Assembly (NCBI RefSeq): GCF_030157465.1
Contig: NZ_JAOAUU010000010.1
Location: 1-64,000 of the forward strand
Source of the DNA: Zoogloea sp.
Lineage (GTDB): Bacteria; Pseudomonadota; Gammaproteobacteria; Burkholderiales; Rhodocyclaceae
DNA: 64,000 nucleotides
Direction of reading: 5' to 3'
The notes under the pieces were generated by a model. The model made no database searches, was not told where the DNA came from, and saw only the letters and a list, made by a program, of their open reading frames with translations. The translations under genes were made by a program, and so were the position numbers. This document shows, in pieces, positions 26,101 to 34,397 of the stretch. The stretch's first letter is position 1. Every line of letters starts with the position of its first letter.

Positions 26101-26568
26101 CGACTGGATTTCCTAGATTTCCTGGCTGGCATTGTTACTTCACTTCTGCGACGCCCTTAAAAAACGAATTGTAATTGCAGAGTGATTTGTGCGCTTGCTT
26201 GATTTTTGCTTAGGATAACAAAGGATTCGTTGCCCTCGCGCTTCAATGACATTTCAGCACTAGGGATCGAAGCTTCTCAGGAAATGACCGCTTCAATGAG
26301 GTCGCTTCGTCGAAGACGCCATTCTGATTTCTTGACCAGCGACCGTTGATCTATCACTTGCAGACACTGGGGGTCCGATTACCAACGACCGCTCAGGCCG
26401 AAACCCGGTCTCATGCCAGCGACAACAAGCAACTCCCTGGATCTGAATCTCGTGGCTGACTCGATCCAGGTTTCGTCTCTTTCACCACCTTGACACCGAT
26501 GCCCCATCGGCGAACAGCGCCTGAACCAAGGACTGCGCTTTCACGTTCTTTATCGCCCGACAAAGACC
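26101..26568. other. Noncoding region upstream of the ATPase gene
   Basis: This 468-bp stretch separates the ATPase start from the cation efflux gene. It should hold the ATPase promoter in its first 100 bp, which is AT-rich, but I saw no clear -35/-10 pair. A small hairpin CCGATG-CCC-CATCGG lies near 26496-26513. No gene, tRNA or attachment repeat was recognised, although it is the right boundary of the AT-rich insert. Confidence 0.5.
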
Positions 26569-27513
26569 TCAATCGAGGTGCAGGGGCGCCGCGCAGCCGT
26601 CGGCGATGCCGTCGAGTTCGATCTGGATGGTGGGGTGGCGGATCTGGAAACGGTGTTCCAGCTGCTCGGCGAGGGCGACGAAGAAGCTGTCGCCAGGATG
26701 GCCGTCAGGCATCACGAGGTGGGCGCTGAGGGCCACCTCGGAAGTACCCAGCGCCCACACATGGAGATCATGCACGCTGACGACGCCCGGCTGCGCGGCC
26801 AGGCAGGCATGCACGTCGGCCAGGTCGATGCCGTCTGGCACCCCGTCGAAGGCCAGGTGCAGCGACTCGCGCAGCAGGCCCCAGGCGCCGACGACGATCA
26901 CCACCGCAATCACCAGGCTGACCACCGGATCGAGCCAGACCCACCCGTAGTGGAGATAGAGCGCCCCGGCAGCCACCACGCCGAGGGACACCAGCGCGTC
27001 ACCGGCCATGTGCAGAAAGGCGCCGCGAATGTTGACGTCGGACTTGCTGCCGGACATGAACAGCGCCGCGGTGACACCATTCACGACGACGCCGATGGCC
27101 GCCACGACGATCACCGTGAGCCCGCCCACGGGCTCGGACGACTGCAGGCGCTGGATGGCCTCGAGCGCCAGCGCCCCCATTGCGAACAGCAGCAGCATGG
27201 CATTGGCCAGCGCGGCCAGGATGGAAGCCCGCGCCCAGCCGTAGGTGCGTCGGTGGGTGGGGCGCAGGCGGCCGGCTGCGGCCGCCGCCCAGGCGAGGAT
27301 CAGCCCGGCAACGTCGGAAAGGTTGTGGCCGGCATCGGCCAGCAGCGCGAGGGAATCCGAGGCCCAGCCATAAAAGGCCTCGACGACGACGAAAACGACA
27401 TTCAGCGCAATGCCGATGGCGAAGGCCCGGTCATGGGACACCGGGCCATGGTGGGAGTGCGAATGAGCGTGGCCATGACCACCGGCGTGGTCATGCTCAT
27501 GGGCATGGCTCAT
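26569..27513 (-). CDS. Cation diffusion facilitator (Zn/Co/Cd efflux) protein
   Basis: This 314-aa CDF transporter has a histidine-rich N-terminus (about 12 histidines in the first 27 residues), six hydrophobic helices, the metal-site motifs 'LLADAGHNLSD' and 'FLHMAGDALVS', and a cytoplasmic C-terminal domain. It would export Zn(II) or similar ions by proton antiport, like CzcD/ZitB. The ATG at 27513 overlaps the stop of the nitroreductase-like gene by ATGA; the longer open frame upstream is a shadow of that gene. The coupling ties it to the ThiF-containing operon. Confidence 0.9.
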   Translation of the reverse strand: MSHAHEHDHAGGHGHAHSHSHHGPVSHDRAFAIGIALNVVFVVVEAFYGWASDSLALLADAGHNLSDVAGLILAWAAAAAGRLRPTHRRTYGWARASILAALANAMLLLFAMGALALEAIQRLQSSEPVGGLTVIVVAAIGVVVNGVTAALFMSGSKSDVNIRGAFLHMAGDALVSLGVVAAGALYLHYGWVWLDPVVSLVIAVVIVVGAWGLLRESLHLAFDGVPDGIDLADVHACLAAQPGVVSVHDLHVWALGTSEVALSAHLVMPDGHPGDSFFVALAEQLEHRFQIRHPTIQIELDGIADGCAAPLHLD

Positions 27514-28589
27514 CGGCCTGTCAGCATCAGCTCGTCGACGCTCTTGCGCAGCGAACGGGAGCGCGGCGCATCGGATACGCCGACACGGCAGAAGAAGGTG
27601 AGGCCCTGGTCGGGCCCGAAACCGCCGATGCGCTCGAACTCGTCGGCCAGCGCCAGCGCGCCCGCGTTGATCTTGGGGACGCTGGAAAACGTCAGCCCGG
27701 CCCGGGCGTACCAGCGGAAAATCAGCGGCGTCATCTCGGGCTGCAAATGCAGGCCCACCGAGGCGGCGGTCAGCCACACCCGCTGCAGCGCGATGCCGCC
27801 GCGGACGTGGTCTTCCAGACTGCGGGCCGGAACGTCGGCCTTGACCAGCACGTGGGCGGCACAGGCCCGCGCCGGAATGTAGTCGAGCTGGATGCGCGGC
27901 GCGATGGTGCCGAACAGGTATTTGTTGAAGAACTGGACCCGTCCCCAGCTCGCCATCACCCACTCCATCAGCCGTGCGGTGGCACCATCCACGCCCACCG
28001 CCTGCTCGGGGATGCGGTCCTTGCTGAAGCGGGTGCGCCACTCGATGATTTCTTTGTGCACCGGATAGGCCTCCGGGCAGGTCAGGCGCACGTAGGCGCT
28101 GCGCCACAGAAAACCGGCCACCTGGCGGCGCTCGGCGCTGGATTCGAAGAGGCTGATGCTGTAGCCGGGCCCCGGCGCGGCGCTGAGGGCCTGGCGCTGG
28201 GCGGCTGTCAGCGGCGTGGTGCGCATCGGGCGACGCTGCACGACGCGGCTTTCGATGAAGGGCAGGAGCGGATCGGGCGCCATGCCGGGGCGGGCCTCGA
28301 GGCGCACGTCAAACACCGGCGCCTTGTCGGATGAACCGGGCCGCAGGCTCCAGCTGGCCGCCAGGCCCTCGCCGGTGGCGGCGATGCGCAGGGTTTCCAG
28401 CAAGGCACCGTGGGCCATGTGGCTGGCGTGGCCGTTGAAATCGTAAAGACACCATTCACGGGTGTCGTTGCCGTGGATGACGATGTGCTCGTCGGCGGCG
28501 ATCTCGAAACGCCAGGGCTGGGTGTTGTCGCCGCTGGGCGCCCAGCGGGCCAGGTCGAGGATTTTCAACAGGGTTTCACGACGGGCCAT
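27510..28589 (-). CDS. Nitroreductase-like flavoprotein (MoeY-like) paired with a ThiF protein
   Basis: This 359-aa protein has the nitroreductase FMN-binding signature near the N-terminus ('RWAPSGDNTQPWRF'), a long insert, and a second conserved half. Proteins of this size next to ThiF-like enzymes have been annotated MoeY, though no molybdopterin role is established. It probably uses FMN for a redox step on the product of the neighbouring E1-like enzyme. It lies between the ThiF gene (39-bp gap) and the CDF gene (ATGA overlap). No other molybdopterin genes are nearby, which argues against a cofactor role. Confidence 0.75.
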   Translation of the reverse strand: MARRETLLKILDLARWAPSGDNTQPWRFEIAADEHIVIHGNDTREWCLYDFNGHASHMAHGALLETLRIAATGEGLAASWSLRPGSSDKAPVFDVRLEARPGMAPDPLLPFIESRVVQRRPMRTTPLTAAQRQALSAAPGPGYSISLFESSAERRQVAGFLWRSAYVRLTCPEAYPVHKEIIEWRTRFSKDRIPEQAVGVDGATARLMEWVMASWGRVQFFNKYLFGTIAPRIQLDYIPARACAAHVLVKADVPARSLEDHVRGGIALQRVWLTAASVGLHLQPEMTPLIFRWYARAGLTFSSVPKINAGALALADEFERIGGFGPDQGLTFFCRVGVSDAPRSRSLRKSVDELMLTGR

Positions 28590-28628
28590 GAGGCGCTCCT
28601 CGACAAGGCGGATTCGGGACTTGGAAAA

Positions 28629-29528
28629 TCAGGATTTGCCGGCCTGTTCCAGGCGGCGCATGGCACGCAACTGGCGACGGGCGATGAACAGGCCGATCTG
28701 CTGGATGGGATTGCGGTTGCCGCCCGGCCGCCAGGTTTTGACGTAGCGGTTGCGGTAGGCGTCGAAGTGGAGGCCCCAGGGCGCGCACATCACTTTGCCG
28801 CGCCCGAGGAGGATCTTGAGGGATTCGGTGGCCGTCACGCCGGCGCACAGCTGGCAGGCGGCGATGGTGCTCGGCCCGCGCTTCTCGGTGAAGTTGACCC
28901 GCGACGGATCGGCCAGGTAGCCGCGCTGCAACATGGCCGGCGACAGGCCGAGCAGAAAGCGCACCGCCATTTCGTCCTCGTCGCAGCCGTCAAGACGGAA
29001 ATATTCCTCGAAGGACATTTTGCCCGGCAGGAAGCTCAGCACCGCCGTGCCCATGCCCAGCGGCGCCGCGGTAACGGCCGGCACGCCCAGCCGGTGGCAG
29101 GCGTTGAAGGTGTCGCGGCGGGCGGCAAAGGCAAAGAAGTCGAGGCCATCGACGTAAAGATCGACGCCGCTCAGAAAATCATCGAGGTTGCCGGCATTGA
29201 CGCCCTTGTCGAAGATCCGGATGTCGAGTTCGGGGTTGATGTCCCGCGCCATTTCGGCCATCACCTCGGCCTTCGGGCGTCCCAGCGACGCCATCGACGC
29301 TCCGGCCTGCCGGTTGAAGTTCACGACATCGAAGGTATCCATGTCGGCGATATTGAAAGCCCCGATCCCCAGACGCGCCAGGGTGAGCAGGTGCACCCCG
29401 CCGACGCCCCCCATGCCGGCGATGGCAATACGCTTGCCACGCAGGGCGGCTTGCTCTGCCCGGGTAACCCATCCGATGTTGCGGGAAAAGGCTTCGTCAT
29501 AATTGAAAGGGGTGCCGGCGTTAGACAT
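28629..29528 (-). CDS. ThiF/MoeB/HesA-family adenylyltransferase (E1-like)
   Basis: This 299-aa protein has the E1-like nucleotide fold: 'IAIAGMGGVGGVHLLTLAR' and the 'DMDTFDVVNFNRQ' segment that binds ATP and activates a carboxylate. A late CxxC ('ACQLCAG') is present, but the paired zinc CxxC set of MoeB is incomplete. The ATG at 29528 was chosen because upstream codons lack family similarity. It is divergent from the acyltransferase gene and co-directional with the nitroreductase-like gene. No ThiS/MoaD-like small carrier is adjacent, so its substrate may be a small molecule or a peptide encoded elsewhere. Confidence 0.85.
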   Translation of the reverse strand: MSNAGTPFNYDEAFSRNIGWVTRAEQAALRGKRIAIAGMGGVGGVHLLTLARLGIGAFNIADMDTFDVVNFNRQAGASMASLGRPKAEVMAEMARDINPELDIRIFDKGVNAGNLDDFLSGVDLYVDGLDFFAFAARRDTFNACHRLGVPAVTAAPLGMGTAVLSFLPGKMSFEEYFRLDGCDEDEMAVRFLLGLSPAMLQRGYLADPSRVNFTEKRGPSTIAACQLCAGVTATESLKILLGRGKVMCAPWGLHFDAYRNRYVKTWRPGGNRNPIQQIGLFIARRQLRAMRRLEQAGKS

Positions 29529-29734
29529 GCTCGTTATATCCGTCAGGCGGGGAAACAGTATGATACGACAGTTGGACGGGCTTCCCGCGCAGCCATGTCG
29601 CCGCTGCAAGCCGTTACCGGCCGGGATTTCCGACCCCCGGCCACTCTCCAGTGCCTAACCGGCTTTCAAGGTATGCGGCCTCCGGTCGTTGACATCGTTC
29701 ATGATCATGTTTCATTTGAAGAGGCCGAATTGCC
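29529..29734. promoter_or_regulatory. Divergent promoter region of the acyltransferase/ThiF locus
   Basis: A TTGACA at 29689-29694 faces the acyltransferase gene, with a weak TTCATT about 16 bp downstream. A 10-bp palindrome CATGATCATG (29700-29709) lies between them and could be an operator. Facing the ThiF gene there is a TATCAT -10-like element. The arrangement suggests shared control of both transcripts. Confidence 0.45.
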
Positions 29735-30505
29735 ATGTCGCTACTTGATAGATTCAGTCTGGGCGAAGGCTTCAGGAAATACTTCGAAGTCCTCGCGGCT
29801 TTCGATGACGGCACCCAGAATGATGTCTTCGGGATTCGCCACGAGGTGTACTGCGAAGAGTTGGGCTTCGAGCCGGTTCGACCGGATCGTCGTGAAACCG
29901 ACGATTACGATCGTCACAGCCTGCACTGCCTGATGCGCAGCTCGAGCGAGCCCCATACCCTGGTCGGCTGCAACCGGCTGGTGCTGGCCCGCCCGGAAGA
30001 CCCCGACTTTCCGCTGCCTTTCGAACACACCTGCCGCGCCACCCTCGACCGGTCCATCATCGATCCCGCGCGCCTGCCCCGCGGCACCATCGCCGAGGTC
30101 TCCCGGCTGGCGGTTCGCGCCCATTACCGGCGCCGCAAAGGCGAAACCAAAACCGCCCTCGCCCTCAGCGACGACGACTTCGGCACCAAAGAGCAGCCCC
30201 GCTTCCCGTACATCCCCATCGGCCTTTACCTGGCCGTGATCGCCATGGCCCGGCACGAGGGCATCGAAACCCTGTTCATGCTCACCGAACCGCGGCTGGC
30301 CGACCACTTCTCCAAGCTCGGCGTGAAGATCACCCAGATCGGCGGCCCGGTGGAACACCGCGGCATCCGCGTGCCCTCGATGATGGACGTGAACAGCGTC
30401 ATCAAGGGGCTGCGCTTCTTCGTCAAACCGATCTGGAAAATCGTGATCCAGGAAATCGAAGCCGGCTACACCACCGGCCGGCCGGCCTTTCTCAGCAAGC
30501 CCTGA
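29735..30505 (+). CDS. Exosortase/PEP-CTERM-associated acyltransferase (N-acyl amino acid synthase-like)
   Basis: This 256-aa protein belongs to the GNAT-like acyltransferases found with PEP-CTERM/exosortase systems, related to N-acyl amino acid synthase FeeM and LuxI-type synthases. The N-terminal 'FGIRHEVYCEELGFEP' is the family signature, and 'IAEVSRLAVRAHYRRR' forms the acyl-donor region. It probably joins a long acyl chain, perhaps from acyl carrier protein, to an amino acid or amine. No exosortase or PEP-CTERM protein is in the window. It is divergent from the ThiF-nitroreductase-CDF operon, which suggests one pathway. Confidence 0.82.
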   Translation: MSLLDRFSLGEGFRKYFEVLAAFDDGTQNDVFGIRHEVYCEELGFEPVRPDRRETDDYDRHSLHCLMRSSSEPHTLVGCNRLVLARPEDPDFPLPFEHTCRATLDRSIIDPARLPRGTIAEVSRLAVRAHYRRRKGETKTALALSDDDFGTKEQPRFPYIPIGLYLAVIAMARHEGIETLFMLTEPRLADHFSKLGVKITQIGGPVEHRGIRVPSMMDVNSVIKGLRFFVKPIWKIVIQEIEAGYTTGRPAFLSKP

Positions 30506-30533
30506 AACACGGGTCGCTCCGCCACGGGCAGTC

Positions 30534-30866
30534 TCACTCTGCCGGTGTATCCCGGTCGCTCAGCGGATAGGCATCGGCCACGTAGGCATGCCCCTTCATC
30601 ACGATGACGATGCTGCAGCCGATCGCCACCGTAAAAACCACCGTCCAGTGCAGCACCACGGCCGCAACGGCCACGATGTCTGCCGACTGGACCACCTTCA
30701 GCAACTCGGCCGGTGGCAGGCCGTTGTCGAAAAAGCGGGCGCTGACGGCATAAAGCGCTGACAACAACGTGCCAATCAGCGCAGCCTGCGGCAATTTGCG
30801 CAGGATCCGCCACTCCAGGCCCGGATTTTCCTTGCGGCTTCCGGGCAAGCGCTTCAGCCAGTCCAT
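30534..30866 (-). CDS. Small two-helix membrane protein of unknown function
   Basis: This 110-aa protein begins with a basic cytoplasmic segment ('MDWLKRLPGSRKENPG') and has two hydrophobic helices, one near residues 27-45 and one near 65-90. The ATG at 30866 was chosen because AGAGGAGAA lies 6 bp upstream; longer starts lack such a site. It is convergent with the acyltransferase gene (28 bp apart) and divergent from the phasin. I do not recognise the family. Confidence 0.65.
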   Translation of the reverse strand: MDWLKRLPGSRKENPGLEWRILRKLPQAALIGTLLSALYAVSARFFDNGLPPAELLKVVQSADIVAVAAVVLHWTVVFTVAIGCSIVIVMKGHAYVADAYPLSDRDTPAE

Positions 30867-31063
30867 GCGATTCTCCTCTGCGTTCATCACAGCTATAAGG
30901 CAGGGCTCCGGCGCAGGGGTTCCCACCAACGGAATCAAAAAGCGGCGCGCCCGGCCTTCGAATCAAGACGCCTTCCGCCGGCGGCGCCCCGCGTCCCTGT
31001 CATTCGGCTGCAATCACGGGCACTTAGCCTGAGGGGCCCGCTTCCCCCATTCAGGAGACCGTC

Positions 31064-31648
31064 ATGTACCTGTCCTCCACCGATATCCAGCAAACCCGTC
31101 TGCACACCATCGACAACCTGCACCTCGCCTCCCGCGCATGGGTCGATGCCACCGAGAAGCTTGCCGATCTGGCCATGCGCGCCGGGCGCCAGGCCCTCGA
31201 GCGCGGCGTGAGCCGCATGGAGGCGCTCGCCGACACCCGCGAGTTCAGCTTCGACAGCATTGCGCTCCGGCACGACAACGACTGGCACGTCGAATCCGCC
31301 GGCCTCGTCAGCGAATACTTCGGCATCATCGGCGACGCCCACCAGGCGGTTCTGCACCTGGCCAAGAAGCAGGTTGCGGTGCTCGACACGGTGCTGTTGC
31401 GGCAGATGGACCGCGCCGCCCTCAGCGCCGACGCCAACGGCGAAGTGGCCATCGACCACATGAAAACGGCCATCCGCCAGGCGGAGAGCGGCTTCAACGA
31501 ACTGGCTGACGCGGCCGCCCGGGGCACCGGCATGCTCGAGGAGCAGGTTCGCCAGGCCTCCGGGGCCCTCGTCGCGGAGCCGGTGGACAGCGATGCAGCC
31601 GGCACCGACACCCCGGCACCGCGCAGCCGCAGGACCCGCGCCGGCTGA
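31064..31648 (+). CDS. Phasin-family protein
   Basis: This 194-aa helical protein resembles phasins, which coat polyhydroxyalkanoate granules. It is rich in alanine and amphipathic heptads through residues 10-160 and ends in a proline/arginine-rich disordered tail. The start has AGGAGA 6 bp upstream. It stands alone, with no PHA synthase gene nearby. Identification rests on overall character rather than a strict motif. Confidence 0.65.
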   Translation: MYLSSTDIQQTRLHTIDNLHLASRAWVDATEKLADLAMRAGRQALERGVSRMEALADTREFSFDSIALRHDNDWHVESAGLVSEYFGIIGDAHQAVLHLAKKQVAVLDTVLLRQMDRAALSADANGEVAIDHMKTAIRQAESGFNELADAAARGTGMLEEQVRQASGALVAEPVDSDAAGTDTPAPRSRRTRAG

Positions 31649-31733
31649 AACCGGCGTCTCCTGGCGCTAAAATTAGTGTTTTGGCCGGCGGCGGAATCCC
31701 TCCGCCCCGGCTTGAACCCTCGTCAGGAACCCC

Positions 31734-32555
31734 ATGACCACCCGCGCCTCCCTCTACCAGGCCCGCTACGGCTCGCCCGACGTGGCCGTACCCGCCGCCG
31801 GCTCAACGCTCATCGACCACCTTCTGGCCCACCGCTCGGTGCGCGCCTACCTGCCCGATCCCGTAAATGACGACCAGTTGGCGGCCATCGTGGCCGCCGC
31901 CCAGTCGGCCGCCAGTTCGTCCAACCTGCACGCCTGGAGCGTGGTGGCCGTGCGCGACCCGGCACGCAAATCCCGCCTGGCCGTGCTGGCCGGCGACCAG
32001 CCGCACATCCGCCAGGCGCCGCTGCTGCTCGTCTGGCTGGCCGACCTGGCCCGGCTGGAACAGGTGGCGCAAAAAGTCGGCGAGGAGCACGTGGCGCTGG
32101 ACTACCTGGAAATGTTCGAAGTGGGCGTGATCGATGCCGCCCTCGCCGCCCAGAACGCGGTTTCGGCCGCCGAATCCCTGGGCCTGGGCACGGTGTACAT
32201 CGGCGCGATGCGCAACCGCCCCGAAGAAGTGGCGACCGAGCTGCAACTGCCGCCGCGGGTGGTGGCGGTGTTCGGCCTGTGCGTCGGCACGCCCGACCCG
32301 GACCAGCCGGCCGCCGTCAAGCCGCGCCCGCCGCAATCCGTGGTGCTGCACAACGAAACCTATTCCCTGCCCGCCCAGGCTGCGGGGCTGGAAACCTACG
32401 ACACGGTCATGAGCGACTTCTATGCCAGCCAGGGCATGAAGGTGCGTGGCACGTGGTCCAACCATTCTGCCAAGCGCGTCCGCGACACCGCCGCGCTGTC
32501 GGGTCGCGACCGGCTGGTGGAGGCCCTGCACCAGCGCGGCTTCGAGCTGAAGTAA
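31734..32555 (+). CDS. NADPH-dependent oxidoreductase, NfsA-like nitroreductase
   Basis: This 273-aa flavoprotein has the nitroreductase fold: 'LLAHRSVRAYLPDPV' and 'AAQSAASSSNLHAWSVVAV' bind FMN, and 'SLGLGTVYIGAMRN' is the later FMN contact. The C-terminal extension with 'RDRLVEALHQRGFELK' is typical of the NfsA/FRP group, which reduces nitro compounds, quinones or flavin with NADPH. A terminator follows. Confidence 0.85.
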   Translation: MTTRASLYQARYGSPDVAVPAAGSTLIDHLLAHRSVRAYLPDPVNDDQLAAIVAAAQSAASSSNLHAWSVVAVRDPARKSRLAVLAGDQPHIRQAPLLLVWLADLARLEQVAQKVGEEHVALDYLEMFEVGVIDAALAAQNAVSAAESLGLGTVYIGAMRNRPEEVATELQLPPRVVAVFGLCVGTPDPDQPAAVKPRPPQSVVLHNETYSLPAQAAGLETYDTVMSDFYASQGMKVRGTWSNHSAKRVRDTAALSGRDRLVEALHQRGFELK

Positions 32556-32573
32556 AGCAGAGCGCCCCGCCTC

Positions 32574-32597
32574 AAGGCCGCATCAGGCGGCCTTTTT
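32574..32597 (+). terminator. Terminator after the NfsA-like gene, overlapping the nrtD end
   Basis: AAGGCCGC (32574-32581) and GCGGCCTT (32587-32594) pair around a 5-base loop and run into TTTTT. The right arm doubles as the last codons of the convergent nrtD gene. Confidence 0.75.
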
Positions 32598-33374
32598 CAT
32601 TTGCTTCTGGTACAAAAACTCGAGGATCGCCGCACGGCACTCGGCAAAGTGCGGGTCATGGGCCAGTTGCAGGCGGTCGCGGGGCTTGGCTAGCTTCACG
32701 TCGAGGATTTCGCCGATCGTGGCCGCCGGGCCGTTGGTCATCATCACCACCCGATCGGACAGCAGCACGGCTTCATCGACATCGTGGGTCACCATCACCA
32801 CCGTGGCACCGGTCTTGGCCATCACCCCGATCAGCTCGTCCTGCAGCGCGGCGCGGGTGAGCGCATCCAGCGCGCCGAAGGGCTCGTCCATCAGCAGGAT
32901 CTTCGGCTCCATCGCGAAGGCGCGGGCGATGCCGATGCGCTGCTTCATGCCGCCGGAAATCTCGTGGGGCAGCTTCTGGGCGGCGTGGCCCATGTGCACC
33001 ATTTCGAGCGCCGCATGGGTGCGCGCCCGCAGCGCCTCCTTGCCTTCCTTGGCGCTGAAGACCCGCTCGACGGCCAGATAGACATTTTCGAAGCAGTTGA
33101 GCCAGGGCAGCAGCGAATGGTTCTGGAACACCACCGCCCGCTCCGGGCCGGGGCCGGCAATCTCGCGGCCATTGCACAGCATCACGCCCGAGGTGGGCAG
33201 CGTGAGGCCGGCGATGAGGTTGAGCAGCGTCGATTTGCCGCAGCCCGAGTGGCCGATCAGCGACACGACTTCGCCGGTGCGGATCTGCAGATTGACGTCT
33301 TTCAGGGCCACGAAGCTGCCCTTCTTAGTCTCGAAGGCCATGCCGACGTTTTCGACTTTGACGATTGCGTTCAT
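32583..33374 (-). CDS. nrtD: Nitrate/nitrite ABC transporter ATP-binding protein
   Basis: This 263-aa ATPase of the NrtD/NasD/SsuB group powers nitrate import. Walker A 'IGHSGCGKSTLLN', the signature 'EISGGMKQRIGIARAF' and Walker B 'ILLMDEPFGALD' are intact, and the switch histidine is in 'VMVTHDVDEA'. It lacks the NrtA-like regulatory extension seen in cyanobacterial NrtC. Last gene of the nrtA-nrtB-nrtD operon, 15 bp after nrtB. Confidence 0.92.
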   Translation of the reverse strand: MNAIVKVENVGMAFETKKGSFVALKDVNLQIRTGEVVSLIGHSGCGKSTLLNLIAGLTLPTSGVMLCNGREIAGPGPERAVVFQNHSLLPWLNCFENVYLAVERVFSAKEGKEALRARTHAALEMVHMGHAAQKLPHEISGGMKQRIGIARAFAMEPKILLMDEPFGALDALTRAALQDELIGVMAKTGATVVMVTHDVDEAVLLSDRVVMMTNGPAATIGEILDVKLAKPRDRLQLAHDPHFAECRAAILEFLYQKQMKKAA

Positions 33375-33389
33375 TTTGGGGCTCCCGAA

Positions 33390-34310
33390 TCAGTTGGTGC
33401 CGTAGCTGAAGCGGCGGGCGATCAGCAGCAGCAGGTATTCGAGCAGCAGGCCGACAATGCCGATCACGAAGATGGCAATGAGGATGTGCTCGACCTTCAG
33501 GTTGTTCCACTCGTCCCACACCCAGAAACCGATGCCGACGCCGCCGGTCAGCATTTCCGCCGCCACGATCACCAGCCAGGCGGTGCCGATCGACAGCCGG
33601 ATGCCGGTGAGCATGTAGGGCAGTACCGAGGGAAAGAGGATCTTGGTGATGATCCTGAACTCGGACAGGTTGAGCACCCGCGCCACGTTGAGGTAATCCT
33701 GCGGCACGCGCTGCACGCCCTGGGCGGTGTTGAGGATCATCGGCCAGATCGAGCAGATGAAGATCGTCCAGGTGGACGCCGGATCGGCGGCCTTGAAGAC
33801 CATCAGGCCGATGGGCAACCAGGCCAGCGGCGACACCGGGCGCAGGATGCTGATGATCGGTTCGAGCATGCTGTTCATGAAGGCGAAGCGACCGATGATG
33901 AAGCCCATCGGGATGCCCACCAGCGCCGCGAAGCCGAAGCCGATGGCGACGCGCTTGAGGGACGACAGGATGTTCCAGCCGATGCCCTGGTCGTTCGGCC
34001 CGTTCTGGTAGAAGGGATCGGAGAAGAGCACGACGGCGGCATCGAGCGTCTTTGCCGGGCTGGGGAAGTCGGCGGACTTCATCGCGACCAGGGCCCACAG
34101 GCCAATCACCAGCGCAAAGCCGATGAGCGGCGGCAGCACGGCGCGGATGAAGTTGCTGAAATGCTCGCCGAAAGAAACGGAGTTGTCGGGCGTGCTTACC
34201 AGCGCGGGGGTTGCGGCAGAAGTTGCAGCCATATCGGTTTCCTTGACTGGGGTGGCGTCGGCTTCGGGCCGGACGGCCATGAGGCCGGAGGTAAGGGTCG
34301 CAGTGGTCAT
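33390..34310 (-). CDS. nrtB: Nitrate/nitrite ABC transporter permease
   Basis: This 306-aa inner-membrane permease has six hydrophobic helices and the coupling-loop motif region 'VPQDYLNVARVLNLSEFRI'. It belongs to the NrtB/CmpB group. Two starts are plausible: 34310 (GGAG upstream) and 34232 (AAGGAAA upstream), the second giving a shorter cytoplasmic lead. The family has a variable N-terminus, so this is unresolved. Confidence 0.92.
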   Translation of the reverse strand: MTTATLTSGLMAVRPEADATPVKETDMAATSAATPALVSTPDNSVSFGEHFSNFIRAVLPPLIGFALVIGLWALVAMKSADFPSPAKTLDAAVVLFSDPFYQNGPNDQGIGWNILSSLKRVAIGFGFAALVGIPMGFIIGRFAFMNSMLEPIISILRPVSPLAWLPIGLMVFKAADPASTWTIFICSIWPMILNTAQGVQRVPQDYLNVARVLNLSEFRIITKILFPSVLPYMLTGIRLSIGTAWLVIVAAEMLTGGVGIGFWVWDEWNNLKVEHILIAIFVIGIVGLLLEYLLLLIARRFSYGTN

Positions 34311-34326
34311 CAGGATCTCCAGGATT

Positions 34327-34396
34327 CTGTAGGGGCGAATAAATTCGCCCGCGGGTGTGGATTGGCAGTGATGGGCGAAGGAATTCGCCCCTACAG
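34327..34396. repeat. Inverted GGGGCGAAT/ATTCGCCCC repeat pair between nrtA and nrtB
   Basis: Two 24-bp arms (34327-34350 and 34373-34396) are near-complements, beginning CTGTAGGGGCGAAT and ending ATTCGCCCCTACAG. Each arm is also partly self-complementary. It fits a dispersed REP-like repeat, lies entirely within the gap between nrtA and nrtB, and may shape relative expression by mRNA folding or processing. Confidence 0.75.
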
Positions 34397-34397
34397 G

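Noticed and set aside
27510-28589. Molybdopterin biosynthesis role for the MoeY-like and ThiF-like proteins
   Set aside because: No other molybdopterin or thiamine genes are nearby and the ThiF protein lacks the full zinc CxxC set of MoeB.
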